From: Sphingopyxis sp. MWB1 | Lineage (GTDB): Bacteria > Pseudomonadota > Alphaproteobacteria > Sphingomonadales > Sphingomonadaceae | Assembly (NCBI RefSeq): GCF_000763945.1 | Contig: NZ_JQFJ01000002.1 | Span: forward strand, 310,001-374,000 | Length of the DNA: 64,000 nucleotides | Reading direction: 5' to 3' | Shown here: positions 31,242-39,814 of the stretch, piece after piece | How positions within the stretch are numbered: position 1 is the first letter of the stretch | How the letters are laid out: each line of letters opens with the position of its first letter | Position numbers and translations under genes: made by a program | Notes under the pieces: model-generated | Database searches by the model: none | What the model saw: the letters and a program-made list of their open reading frames with translations, nothing else | What the model was told of the DNA's origin: nothing

Positions 31242-32665
31242 TGGCCGGCGACAAGAAAATATTGCTGGTCGAAGATGATCCCGCGATTGCGATGATTATC
31301 CGTGAGACGCTTGCGGATGAATGCGCTGAGTTTGCGGCGGTGGCGACGCTTGCCGAACGCGATGCGTGGCTGGCTGAAAATCAGCCGGACCTGATCATCA
31401 CCGATGTCGTGCTGCCCGATGGAGACGGAATCGACTCTTTGGAGCGCGCGCAGCTCGCAGAAGAAACGCCGGTCATCATCCTGTCCGCCCAGAACACCCT
31501 AGATACGGCTGTGCGGGCGGCCAGCAGCGGCAGCTATGATTATCTGCCCAAACCCTTCGACCTTGCCGAGTTGACGGCCAGTGTTCGCTCATCCCTACGG
31601 CGAGGGAGAAATGTGCAGGCTGACGGGGCCGCCACTGTTGTGGCGGGCGACAGCCACGGGCTCGTCGGGCGCGCACCGGCGATGCAGGCGGTGTATCGCA
31701 CCATTGCAAGACTCGCATCCAACGATCTGGCTGTGTTGATTCTAGGGGAATCCGGCACCGGCAAAGAAGTGGTCGCCCGCGCCATTCATTCCACCGGGTT
31801 GCGCCGCAAAGGGCCTTTTGTCGCGATCAACATGGCCGCTATCCCGCGCGAATTGATCGAAGCTGAACTGTTCGGCCACGAAAAGGGCGCTTTTACCGGG
31901 GCGCATAGCCGCAATGCCGGGCGTTTTGAACAGGCGGCGGGGGGGACGCTGTTCCTCGATGAAATTGGCGACATGCCGCTGGAGGCGCAAACCCGCTTGC
32001 TGCGCGTGCTGCAGACCAGTGAATATTCGACCGTAGGTGGCAACCAGTCGCTTAGGGCCGACGTGCGGATCATCGCCGCCACGCACCGGGACATGCAGAC
32101 CCATGTCGCCGATGGCCGGTTTCGCGAAGATCTTTTCTATCGCCTGAATGTCATTCCGGTCACCTTGCCGCCGCTGCGCGAGCGACGCAGCGATATTGCC
32201 GCGCTGGTGGGTCATTTCATCGAAAACGGTCAAGCATCGGGCCTCCCTTCCCGACAATTTTCAGCGCAAGCTATGCAGTTGCTCGAACGCTATGATTGGC
32301 CCGGAAATGTCCGCGAACTGGGCAATATGGTGCAGCGACTAGTCGTGCTCTCACGCGACATGGTTGTCTCGGCCGATGAAGTGCGGGCCGTCCTTAAAGA
32401 TAGTAAAGAAGGCGAAGCAACGCTCGACCCTGCGGGCCAAATCCAGCGCGCGGTGGATGATTGGGCGCGCGACATGCTGGCAGGAACAGGGGCGGACGGA
32501 AAAATCCATGAGCAGTTGGAAGCCATCGTCGAGGCTGCGCTGCTACGCCGCACTTTGCGCGAAGTGGGGGGCAATCAGCTCGAAGCTGCGCGGCGACTGG
32601 GGATTAACCGCAACACATTGCGAAAACGGTTGGGACAGCTGGAGATCGACCCATCGGCGCCATAG
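31241..32665 (+). CDS. ntrC: nitrogen regulation response regulator NtrC
   Basis: Sigma54-dependent activator of nitrogen-assimilation genes, 474 residues. Receiver domain with phospho-Asp in DLIITDVVLPDGDG; AAA+ domain with Walker A GESGTGKE, the sigma54-contact loop GAFTGA and Walker [15 protein letters not shown]-terminal Fis-type helix-turn-helix (GNQLEAARRLGINRNTLRKR). ATG 31241 is preferred over an upstream in-frame ATG at 31187 because the receiver begins there and it overlaps the ntrB stop. Confidence 0.97.
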   Translation: MAGDKKILLVEDDPAIAMIIRETLADECAEFAAVATLAERDAWLAENQPDLIITDVVLPDGDGIDSLERAQLAEETPVIILSAQNTLDTAVRAASSGSYDYLPKPFDLAELTASVRSSLRRGRNVQADGAATVVAGDSHGLVGRAPAMQAVYRTIARLASNDLAVLILGESGTGKEVVARAIHSTGLRRKGPFVAINMAAIPRELIEAELFGHEKGAFTGAHSRNAGRFEQAAGGTLFLDEIGDMPLEAQTRLLRVLQTSEYSTVGGNQSLRADVRIIAATHRDMQTHVADGRFREDLFYRLNVIPVTLPPLRERRSDIAALVGHFIENGQASGLPSRQFSAQAMQLLERYDWPGNVRELGNMVQRLVVLSRDMVVSADEVRAVLKDSKEGEATLDPAGQIQRAVDDWARDMLAGTGADGKIHEQLEAIVEAALLRRTLREVGGNQLEAARRLGINRNTLRKRLGQLEIDPSAP

Positions 32666-32728
32666 AAGAGGCGGGCTGGTGCAGATTGTGTGTTTTCGCT
32701 GCAACAGCTTTGTCGTAAAGAGGCCACA

Positions 32729-35014
32729 ATGGCTGGCAACGCCTCCTTGATCCGCGATAGCGATTCTGTGTCTGCATCGAAGGAAGATCGCGGCTGGCAT
32801 TTCGCCGCCCCCGAATATTATACGCTTGCGCTGATCGTCAGCATTGCGGCCGCAACCTATATGATCGTCACCCGCGATGCACAGAGCGAGCGGTTGCTGA
32901 CCCCGGCGCTGGTCGCGGCGATCATGGTTGCCAACCTTGTTCCGGCAATGGCGCTGATCGTGCTCGTCGGGCGCCGGATCGCGCGTGCGCGTGCCGAACG
33001 CACCATGGGCGGCGGCAATGGTCGGCTACACGTGCGGTTGGTGGCGCTATTCTCTTTGCTGGCCGCCGTGCCGACCTTGCTCGTGGTGATTTTCGCGTCC
33101 CTGCTTTTCCAGTTTGGCGTGGATTTCTGGTTCTCCGACCGTTCGCGCGGCATGTTTGAAAATGCTGCCAGTCTTGCGGAAGGATATTATCAGGAAAATC
33201 AGCGCGAAGTGGCTGCCAACACTGATGCCATGGCGACGGATATTGGTGGCTTTCTCGACCGATCCTCAACCGAAGATCCGGCCTTCTCCAACTTCTACCT
33301 TCAGCAGGTGGTCGTGCGGAATCTGAACGAATCTGCGGTGATTGAAATCGGTGACGACAATGTTGCGCGAACGGCCGCTGCCATCGACCCCGATAACCGT
33401 GCCGCGGAAAATCGCCTGACGCCGGAGATGGTTGCGCGGCTTGATGCCGGGGAAGACGTCGTGGTGGTGCGCCAGTCGGACCGGATCGAAGCCGCGACGC
33501 GCCTGCCTGGCACGCGCCGCGCCTATCTTTATGCCTCGCGCGATTTCAACGTGCCGGGGTTTCAGCAATCGGTTCGCGCGGGAACCGTCCTTGCCGATTA
33601 TAATAATCTTTTTCAGCGCTCGCAGCAGTTGCAGTTGCAGTTCAACGGCGCCCTTTACCTGATCGCACTATTGCTGCTGGCTCTCGCCGTGGTGGCTGCA
33701 ATTGTTGTGGCGGACCGTATCGTGCGTCCGCTGGGCACGCTGATTGGGGCCACGCGGACCGCTGCGGGCGGGGATTTGTCGGTACGGGTGGAGCCGCCGG
33801 TGCGCGACGATGAAATTTCGGTCCTGACGCGGGCGTTCAACCGCATGACGGAACAGCTCGAAGCGCAGACGGGGGCGCTTCTCAATGCAAATGAGCAACT
33901 GGAAGCGCGGCGCAGCTTCATCGAGGCGGTGCTGAGCGGCGTTTCGTCCGCTGTTGTGTCAGTGGATGGCAAGAACCGGATTTTGTTGGCTAATTCGGCC
34001 GCCGAGCGCCTGATCGGTCAAAGTGCAGAAGCGCTGACCGGCAAGCCGCTGGTCGAGGTCGCGCCCGAACTGGCTGGCCTGTTGGAAGGCGATGAGCGTG
34101 AAGCGGTGGTGCAATTGGCGCGCACCGATGCCGAGCCCGCGACGCTGGCGGCGAAAGCTGTGGCTCAAGGGGACGGTTTTGTTCTGAGCTTTGAGGATAT
34201 CACGCAGCAGCTACTCGATCAGCGCCGCGCCGCCTGGTCCGACGTGGCCCGGCGTATCGCGCATGAAATCAAAAACCCGCTGACTCCCATTCAGCTCGCT
34301 GCCGAAAGGCTCCAGCGGCGCTTTGGTGAAAAGGTGCCCGGCGAGGAAACGGTGTTCCGCAAGCTGACCGATACGGTCATTCGGCAGGTGCATGACATGC
34401 GCCGCATGGTCGATGAATTTTCAAGCTTTGCGCGCATGCCGAAGCCTACCTTTGGCGTCGAGGATATTCGCGACATTCTGCGTCAGACGATCTTCCTGTT
34501 TGAAGTGGCCAAGCCCGATATCCAGTTCCGGGTGGAAACGCCCGACGAGATTGAGCCGCTCGTTTGTGACCGGCGCCTCTTGTCGCAAGCCTTGACCAAC
34601 ATCGTGAAAAACGCGGTCGAAGCGATTGAGGAAAGCGCAAAAAGTCCCGACGTGCGCGGACATATCGACGCGGAACTGCAATGCGATGCGGACGGGTTGC
34701 TCCACATCATCATCAGTGATGATGGCATCGGCTTGCCCGATGCGCGGGATGCCATTGCGGAACCCTATATGACGACCCGGCAGGGGGGCACCGGACTGGG
34801 GTTGGCAATTGTCAAAAAGATCGTCGAGCAACATTATGGCGAACTTGAATTTTCCGATAATCCCGCAGGCCGGGGCGCGCGGGTGCGGATGACCCTGCAT
34901 CCCGATCGTTTGCGTCCGCTCAAGGGACGACCGGAAGAAGCAGTGAGGGGGCAAAGAGAGACCGTACCGGGGAGGGTACAACACCGGCTGGATAGAGAAG
35001 ATTATGGCGCTTGA
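32729..35014 (+). CDS. ntrY: membrane sensor kinase NtrY
   Basis: Membrane-bound histidine kinase of the NtrY/NtrX pair, linked in other alphaproteobacteria to nitrogen metabolism, redox and envelope adaptation. 761 residues with about three N-terminal helices, a periplasmic loop, another helix near 310-340, then HAMP, PAS (about 400-490), H-box [21 protein letters not shown]-box LTNIVKNAVEAIE, G1 ISDDGIGLP and G2 GTGLGLAIVKKI. ATG 32729 has AAGAGG 8 bp upstream. It overlaps ntrX by 11 bp. Confidence 0.95.
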   Translation: MAGNASLIRDSDSVSASKEDRGWHFAAPEYYTLALIVSIAAATYMIVTRDAQSERLLTPALVAAIMVANLVPAMALIVLVGRRIARARAERTMGGGNGRLHVRLVALFSLLAAVPTLLVVIFASLLFQFGVDFWFSDRSRGMFENAASLAEGYYQENQREVAANTDAMATDIGGFLDRSSTEDPAFSNFYLQQVVVRNLNESAVIEIGDDNVARTAAAIDPDNRAAENRLTPEMVARLDAGEDVVVVRQSDRIEAATRLPGTRRAYLYASRDFNVPGFQQSVRAGTVLADYNNLFQRSQQLQLQFNGALYLIALLLLALAVVAAIVVADRIVRPLGTLIGATRTAAGGDLSVRVEPPVRDDEISVLTRAFNRMTEQLEAQTGALLNANEQLEARRSFIEAVLSGVSSAVVSVDGKNRILLANSAAERLIGQSAEALTGKPLVEVAPELAGLLEGDEREAVVQLARTDAEPATLAAKAVAQGDGFVLSFEDITQQLLDQRRAAWSDVARRIAHEIKNPLTPIQLAAERLQRRFGEKVPGEETVFRKLTDTVIRQVHDMRRMVDEFSSFARMPKPTFGVEDIRDILRQTIFLFEVAKPDIQFRVETPDEIEPLVCDRRLLSQALTNIVKNAVEAIEESAKSPDVRGHIDAELQCDADGLLHIIISDDGIGLPDARDAIAEPYMTTRQGGTGLGLAIVKKIVEQHYGELEFSDNPAGRGARVRMTLHPDRLRPLKGRPEEAVRGQRETVPGRVQHRLDREDYGA

Positions 35015-36383
35015 TATTTTGATCGTCGATGACGAACGCGACATTTGCGATCTGGTCGCTGGGGTGATGGAGGATGAAGGCTATGAAGCCCGCACCGCAT
35101 CCAACAGCGACGAGGCGCTTGAGGCGATACGCCAGCGCCGCCCTTCGTTGGCGTTGGTCGATGTGTGGCTGCAAGGGTCGCGACTGGACGGTCTCGGCCT
35201 CGTTGAAGCGATCAAGGATTTCGATCCGACCCTGCCGATCATCGTCATTTCAGGTCATGGAGGCATTGATACCGCCGTGGCGGCAATCCGGCGGGGCGCC
35301 TTCGATTTTATCGAAAAGCCGTTCGAAGCCGAAAAACTGCTTCATCTTGTCGCGCGTGCGACGGAGAATGAACGGCTGAAATTTGAGTATGAGCAGCTTC
35401 GGGAAAAAGCAGGCCCCGCTGCCGAACTGACCGGTACCAGCGCCGCGATCAACAATGTCCGGGCGACGCTGAAGCGCGTGGCGGGAACGGGAAGCCGGGT
35501 GCTGATCACCGGGGATGCCGGGGTGGGCAAGGAAGTCGCCGCGCGTGTTCTCCATGGCTGGAGTGGCCGGCAATCTGCGCCTTTTCGAGTAATTTCGTCG
35601 GCCCGCATGGACCCGGAAACGGTTGAAATCGAATTATTCGGCGCCGAAGCCGATGATGGTTCCATCAGGGTGGGGCTTCTGGAACAGGCGCATGGGGGTA
35701 CATTATTCCTCGACGAAGTGGCGGATATGCCGCTGACGACGCAGGGTAAAATATTGCGCGTCTTGACCGATCAAAGCTTCACCCGGGTCGGGGGACGCAC
35801 CATGATCCGCGTCGATGTGCGCATTATTTCCGGTTCGGCGCGCGATTTGATGGCCGAAATCAGCGAAGGGCGGTTTCGCGAGGATCTCTACTATCGCTTG
35901 AATGTTGTACCGGTGCACATTCCGCCGCTGCGGGAGCGGCGCGACGATATCATCAGCCTGTGCGACCATTTCATCCATCGCTATGCCGCCGACCGGCGCA
36001 CAGCGCCACCTGAAATCAGCCATGAAGCCATGGCGGCGCTTCAGGCCTATGAATGGCCTGGAAATGTGCGCGAATTGCGGAATATGGTCGAACGCATCAT
36101 GATCTTGGCGCCCAGCGAGCGCCTGTCGCGTATCGACCTTGATATGTTGCCGACCGAACTGGTGCGCGGCGGGAACGAGATATTGCCCAATAATGAATCG
36201 ATCACGGCCATTCCGCTCAAGGAAGCGCGGGAAAATTTTGAGCGCGAATATCTGCGAATCCAGATTAGCCGTTTTTCGGGCAATATTTCCCGCACCGCGA
36301 CCTTTATCGGCATGGAAAGGTCGGCTTTGCACCGCAAGTTGAAACTATTGGGGCTTACCGAGAGTTCCGATCCAGAGAAATGA
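35004..36383 (+). CDS. ntrX: response regulator NtrX without GAFTGA loop
   Basis: 459 residues: receiver (phospho-Asp in [15 protein letters not shown]), AAA+ domain with Walker A-like [11 protein letters not shown] and Walker [14 protein letters not shown], and a C-terminal Fis-type HTH ([20 protein letters not shown]). Where NtrC has GAFTGA this protein reads [20 protein letters not shown], so the sigma54-contact loop is missing. It is therefore more likely a conventional DNA-binding activator/repressor. Preceded by the ntrY end, followed by hfq. Confidence 0.95.
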   Translation: MALDILIVDDERDICDLVAGVMEDEGYEARTASNSDEALEAIRQRRPSLALVDVWLQGSRLDGLGLVEAIKDFDPTLPIIVISGHGGIDTAVAAIRRGAFDFIEKPFEAEKLLHLVARATENERLKFEYEQLREKAGPAAELTGTSAAINNVRATLKRVAGTGSRVLITGDAGVGKEVAARVLHGWSGRQSAPFRVISSARMDPETVEIELFGAEADDGSIRVGLLEQAHGGTLFLDEVADMPLTTQGKILRVLTDQSFTRVGGRTMIRVDVRIISGSARDLMAEISEGRFREDLYYRLNVVPVHIPPLRERRDDIISLCDHFIHRYAADRRTAPPEISHEAMAALQAYEWPGNVRELRNMVERIMILAPSERLSRIDLDMLPTELVRGGNEILPNNESITAIPLKEARENFEREYLRIQISRFSGNISRTATFIGMERSALHRKLKLLGLTESSDPEK

Positions 36384-36498
36384 TGGCTTTATGCTAGACC
36401 TCTGGGAGGCTTTCCCGCATATTGCCCTTAAGACGGTGGGATATAAACGAAAAATCAATGCCATATCGCGGCTTTGCCGCCAAGAACAGGAGGCCAAT

Positions 36499-37005
36499 GT
36501 GTCCGATAAAAATCAGAATCTTCAAGATATTTTCCTCAACGCCCTTCGCCGTAGCAAGACGCCGGTTACGATGTTTCTTGTCAAAGGCGTAAAGCTACAG
36601 GGTATTATTACCTGGTTTGACAATTTTTCGTTGCTGCTAAGGCGCGATGGTCAGTCCCAGCTTGTTTACAAGCATGCGATTTCAACGATCATGCCGTCCC
36701 ACGACTTTGACCTCGCTTTGCTGGGCGATGCTGTCCACAATGCGCCGCCGTCAAAGGGTAAGGCGCTGCAGGACGTGTTTTTGAATGCGGTGCGCCGGTC
36801 CGAAGAATCCGTGACCATGTTCCTCGTCAACGGGGTGATGTTGCAGGGGGAAATTGCGGCGTTCGACCTGTTCTGCATGTTGCTGGAACGCGAACACCAG
36901 GTTCAGCTTGTATATAAGCATGCGATTTCGACCGTGCAGCCTAATGGTCCGGTCAACTTGCATGATAGCGGCGAAGCCGATGACGGCGATAGTGAGGCTG
37001 CCTGA
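36499..37005 (+). CDS. hfq: RNA chaperone Hfq with two tandem Sm domains
   Basis: 168 residues carrying two complete Hfq/Sm cores. Domain 1 (about 5-64): [20 protein letters not shown] through [11 protein letters not shown]. Domain 2 (about 83-142): [20 protein letters not shown] through [11 protein letters not shown]. Both keep the proximal-site QD..F and YKHAI motifs and the rim arginine pair. Hfq is normally a one-domain hexamer; a duplicated chain would form a ring from three chains, or stack rings. GTG 36499 has AGGAGG 6 bp upstream. Its position before hflX is the classic alphaproteobacterial order. Confidence 0.95.
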   Translation: MSDKNQNLQDIFLNALRRSKTPVTMFLVKGVKLQGIITWFDNFSLLLRRDGQSQLVYKHAISTIMPSHDFDLALLGDAVHNAPPSKGKALQDVFLNAVRRSEESVTMFLVNGVMLQGEIAAFDLFCMLLEREHQVQLVYKHAISTVQPNGPVNLHDSGEADDGDSEAA

Positions 37006-37039
37006 TCATTTTGACATTCTTACTTTGCGATAAAATTTC

Positions 37040-38401
37040 ATGATGGACGCCGTTGAGGAGGTGCGCCGAGGCGGCATCGCCTTGCTGATCATACCCGAAT
37101 GGCACGGGCAGGGATTGACGCGGTCGCTGGAGGCAAGGGCCGAAGAAGCGCAGGGGCTTGCCCTTGCCATCGGGCTGAAGGTCGCAGCGACCCACTGTCT
37201 GCGCCTGCGCCAGACGCGGGCGGCCACCTTGATCGGTGTAGGGCAGATCGAAACGATCAAACCTGCTGTGGCCGACAGCGGCGCGCAGCTCGTGATCGTG
37301 GACGCGGCGCTTAGCGCCATTCAGCAGCGCAATCTGGAAACCGAGCTGGGGGCCAAGGTGATCGACCGCACCGGGCTAATCCTCGAAATCTTTGGCGAAA
37401 GGGCCGCGACCGCCGAAGGGCGGATGCAAGTGGAACTGGCTCATCTCGATTATCAAGCCGGACGCCTTGTGCGGAGCTGGACCCACCTTGAACGCCAGCG
37501 CGGCGGTTTCGGCTTTCTCGGCGGCCCCGGCGAAACCCAGATTGAGGCGGATCGACGCATGATCCGCAACCGCATGGCGCGCATCCGCCGTCAGCTGGAG
37601 GATATGCGCCGCACCCGCCAGTTGCAGCGCAATAAGCGGCAGCGGGCGCCGTGGCCGGTAATCGCGCTTGTCGGTTATACAAATGCCGGAAAATCAACAT
37701 TTTTCAATCGTCTGACAGGCAGTGACGTCATGGCGGAGGATATGCTTTTCGCCACGCTCGACCCAACAATGCGGGAAATTCGGCTTCCCGGAATCGACAA
37801 AGCCATATTGTCCGATACGGTGGGGTTCGTCTCCGATCTTCCGACCGAGTTGGTCGCGGCCTTTCGCGCGACGCTGGAAGAAGTCACCACGGCCGACTTG
37901 ATCGTGCATGTTCGCGATATCAGCCATGATGATAGCGAAGCGCAGTATCGCGATGTCTCCTCCATTCTCGGCTCCCTCGGCGTCAATGACTGGGAAGAGG
38001 AGCAAGACGAGGGGGAAGGGGAGCAAAAGGGCGGCCCCATCCCGCAGATCGAGATATGGAACAAGATCGACAAGGTAAAAGGGGATAGCCGCGCAGCCGT
38101 GATGCAACAGGCAGCGAAACGAGATGACGTCGCCATCATCTCAGCCGGAACGGGCGAGGGGGTCGAGGACGCAAAGCGGCTGATAGCGACCGTTCTCACG
38201 ATGAATCATGAAATCGTCACCCTGTTGCTGGAACATGGCCAGGGAGATGCCATCGCTTGGCTTCACGCGCGCGGGGAAGTGCTGCGCGAGGAAACCCATG
38301 CCGCGGGGCAGTCTTTAACCGTCCGACTGGCGCCCGCTGACAAGGCACGCTTTCGGCGATTGTGGCCGGATGTCGAGACCTCAGAGGGGCGGGGCGGTTA
38401 G
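37040..38401 (+). CDS. hflX: GTPase HflX
   Basis: Ribosome-associated GTPase that splits stalled or heat-damaged ribosomes. 453 residues: N-terminal HflX domain with its glycine-rich linker (RGGFGFLGGPGETQIEADRR), then the G domain with P loop GYTNAGKSTFFN, DTVGFVSDLP (G3) and NKID (G4). An acidic insert (EEEQDEGEGEQKGG) sits before NKID. It overlaps the convergent mazG stop by 4 bp. Confidence 0.95.
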   Translation: MMDAVEEVRRGGIALLIIPEWHGQGLTRSLEARAEEAQGLALAIGLKVAATHCLRLRQTRAATLIGVGQIETIKPAVADSGAQLVIVDAALSAIQQRNLETELGAKVIDRTGLILEIFGERAATAEGRMQVELAHLDYQAGRLVRSWTHLERQRGGFGFLGGPGETQIEADRRMIRNRMARIRRQLEDMRRTRQLQRNKRQRAPWPVIALVGYTNAGKSTFFNRLTGSDVMAEDMLFATLDPTMREIRLPGIDKAILSDTVGFVSDLPTELVAAFRATLEEVTTADLIVHVRDISHDDSEAQYRDVSSILGSLGVNDWEEEQDEGEGEQKGGPIPQIEIWNKIDKVKGDSRAAVMQQAAKRDDVAIISAGTGEGVEDAKRLIATVLTMNHEIVTLLLEHGQGDAIAWLHARGEVLREETHAAGQSLTVRLAPADKARFRRLWPDVETSEGRGG

Positions 38402-39186
38402 TCTTTTTCGCAGGCCTTCACCGCTTGCCAGTGGCTTTCAAGCACATCAAGGGACAGGTCGGCCATAGGGGCGTTGATCCGTTGTTCGACCGCTTCAAAT
38501 CGGCGGGTGAACTTGGCATTCGCTTCCCGCAGCGCATGTTCCGCATCGACGCCCAAATGACGCGCATAATTGACAACCGCGAACAGCAGGTCGCCGACCT
38601 CTTCGCGTCTCGCGGCGTCATTCTCAGCCGCTGCCACCTCGGCCAATTCCTCACTTATCTTGTCACGCGGACCTTCGGCGTCGGGCCAGTCGAAGCCGAC
38701 GCGGGCAGCGCGCGCCTGCAATTTTTGCGCCCGCGCCAAAGCGGGCAACGACAAGGCGACGCCCGCCAATGCACCGGTTCGTCCGTCGGCCGCCCGCTCT
38801 TGCGCCTTGATGACCTCCCATTGTTCGCGCACGTCGGCGTTGGGTCGATCACCAAAAATATGAGGGTGCCGGCGTTCCATCTTGTCGGCGATCGCAGTGG
38901 CGACATCATCGAAATGGAACAAGTCTTCATCGGCTGCAATCTGTGCGTGAAATACCACCTGGAGAAGAAGATCACCCAGTTCATCGCAAATGGCGCGGGG
39001 GTCGCCCGACGCGATAGCATCGGCGACTTCATAAGCTTCTTCAAGCGTATAGGGAGCGATGCTGGAAAAGTTTTGCGCTAAATCCCATTCACAGCCGTGC
39101 TCAGGGTCGCGCAGCCTTCGCATCACCGTCAGCAGACGCTCCACAGGCGACAGGGAAGATGAAGATGATGTAGTGTCGCGGGACAA
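38398..39186 (-). CDS. mazG: nucleoside triphosphate pyrophosphohydrolase MazG
   Basis: House-cleaning enzyme that hydrolyses NTPs, 262 residues with two MazG modules. The first has YTLEEAYEVADAI and DELGDLLLQVVFHAQIA (ExxE and ExxD metal sites). The second has ISEELAEVAAAE and REEVGDLLFAVVNYARHLG. The start is TTG 39186 or an internal GTG; homology to MazG begins near SPVERLLTVMRRLRDP. The AT-rich patch just upstream probably holds its promoter. Confidence 0.94.
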   Translation of the reverse strand: MSRDTTSSSSSLSPVERLLTVMRRLRDPEHGCEWDLAQNFSSIAPYTLEEAYEVADAIASGDPRAICDELGDLLLQVVFHAQIAADEDLFHFDDVATAIADKMERRHPHIFGDRPNADVREQWEVIKAQERAADGRTGALAGVALSLPALARAQKLQARAARVGFDWPDAEGPRDKISEELAEVAAAENDAARREEVGDLLFAVVNYARHLGVDAEHALREANAKFTRRFEAVEQRINAPMADLSLDVLESHWQAVKACEKD

Positions 39187-39189
39187 ATT

Positions 39190-39218
39190 TCACCGATAAT
39201 ATATATTATGTTAAATTT
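39190..39218 (-). promoter_or_regulatory. AT-rich patch, candidate mazG promoter
   Basis: A run of almost pure A/T (including TATATATTAT-type sequence) in an otherwise GC-rich window, directly before the mazG start. No exact -35/-10 pair can be fixed, but the composition and position fit a promoter or UP element. Confidence 0.35.
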
Positions 39219-39219
39219 A

Positions 39220-39241
39220 TCCGGATCATTCTCGATCCGGA
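39220..39241. terminator. perfect 8-bp hairpin after the secretion/MarR cluster
   Basis: TCCGGATC and GATCCGGA separated by ATTCTC. It lies 112 bp beyond the MarR stop on the minus strand, with an AT-rich but not T-run tail. It may end the adhesin-secretion transcript; without a T-run an operator or processing role is also possible. Confidence 0.45.
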
Positions 39242-39352
39242 AGCATGCCTTATCGTTTTTGTGGCGTGTGCGTCGAGAAAAACCAAAGCCATACTGCTTC
39301 GATTTCTGGCGAGTCTAGAAAGAACGGCGTTGCTCACTCCCTTGACCGCGTC

Positions 39353-39793
39353 TTACTGAAACACCTGCTTCAGCATCGTCAAAACGGCCTCATGCCCTTT
39401 TTCCTGAAGGCGTACGATGACCCGCCTTCGATCCAGCGGATCGGAAAAGCGCTCAATCAGCCCGGCTTCCTCTAGACGGTCGATGCGCCGAATAGCCGCA
39501 GCGGCGGATTCACCGGAACTGAGCATCAGCTGCTTTACATAAAGGATGCCGCCTTCTTCCTGCGCGACAAACAGCTCGAGGATCATATCCCAGGCGGAAT
39601 CGCGCAGAAGTCCTTTGGGAAGAAGCGCAGCCATCTTGTGACGCGCTTTCAGCAGATGGCGTGCGCCTTCGACGATTTGTCGTTCAGCGATCGTGCGATT
39701 ATTTTGCGCAGCTTGCGACAGGGAGGCGACCGTCCGCACGGCGGATGGTGAGTGTCGTTCGGCTGCATGGGTGTATTCACGGCGATAATACAT
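39353..39793 (-). CDS. MarR-family transcriptional regulator
   Basis: 146 residues. Winged-helix core: LYVKQLMLSSGESAAAAIRR (HTH), LEEAGLIERFSDPLDRRRVI (wing with the family's basic DPxDRR tip) and a C-terminal dimerisation helix. The start ATG 39793 has GGGGAA 5 bp upstream and lies 21 bp after the Mur-fusion stop, so it belongs to the adhesin-secretion operon. Likely an autoregulator of that cluster; its ligand is unknown. Confidence 0.88.
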   Translation of the reverse strand: MYYRREYTHAAERHSPSAVRTVASLSQAAQNNRTIAERQIVEGARHLLKARHKMAALLPKGLLRDSAWDMILELFVAQEEGGILYVKQLMLSSGESAAAAIRRIDRLEEAGLIERFSDPLDRRRVIVRLQEKGHEAVLTMLKQVFQ

Positions 39794-39814
39794 GATATTC
39801 CCCGTTCTGTTTCG

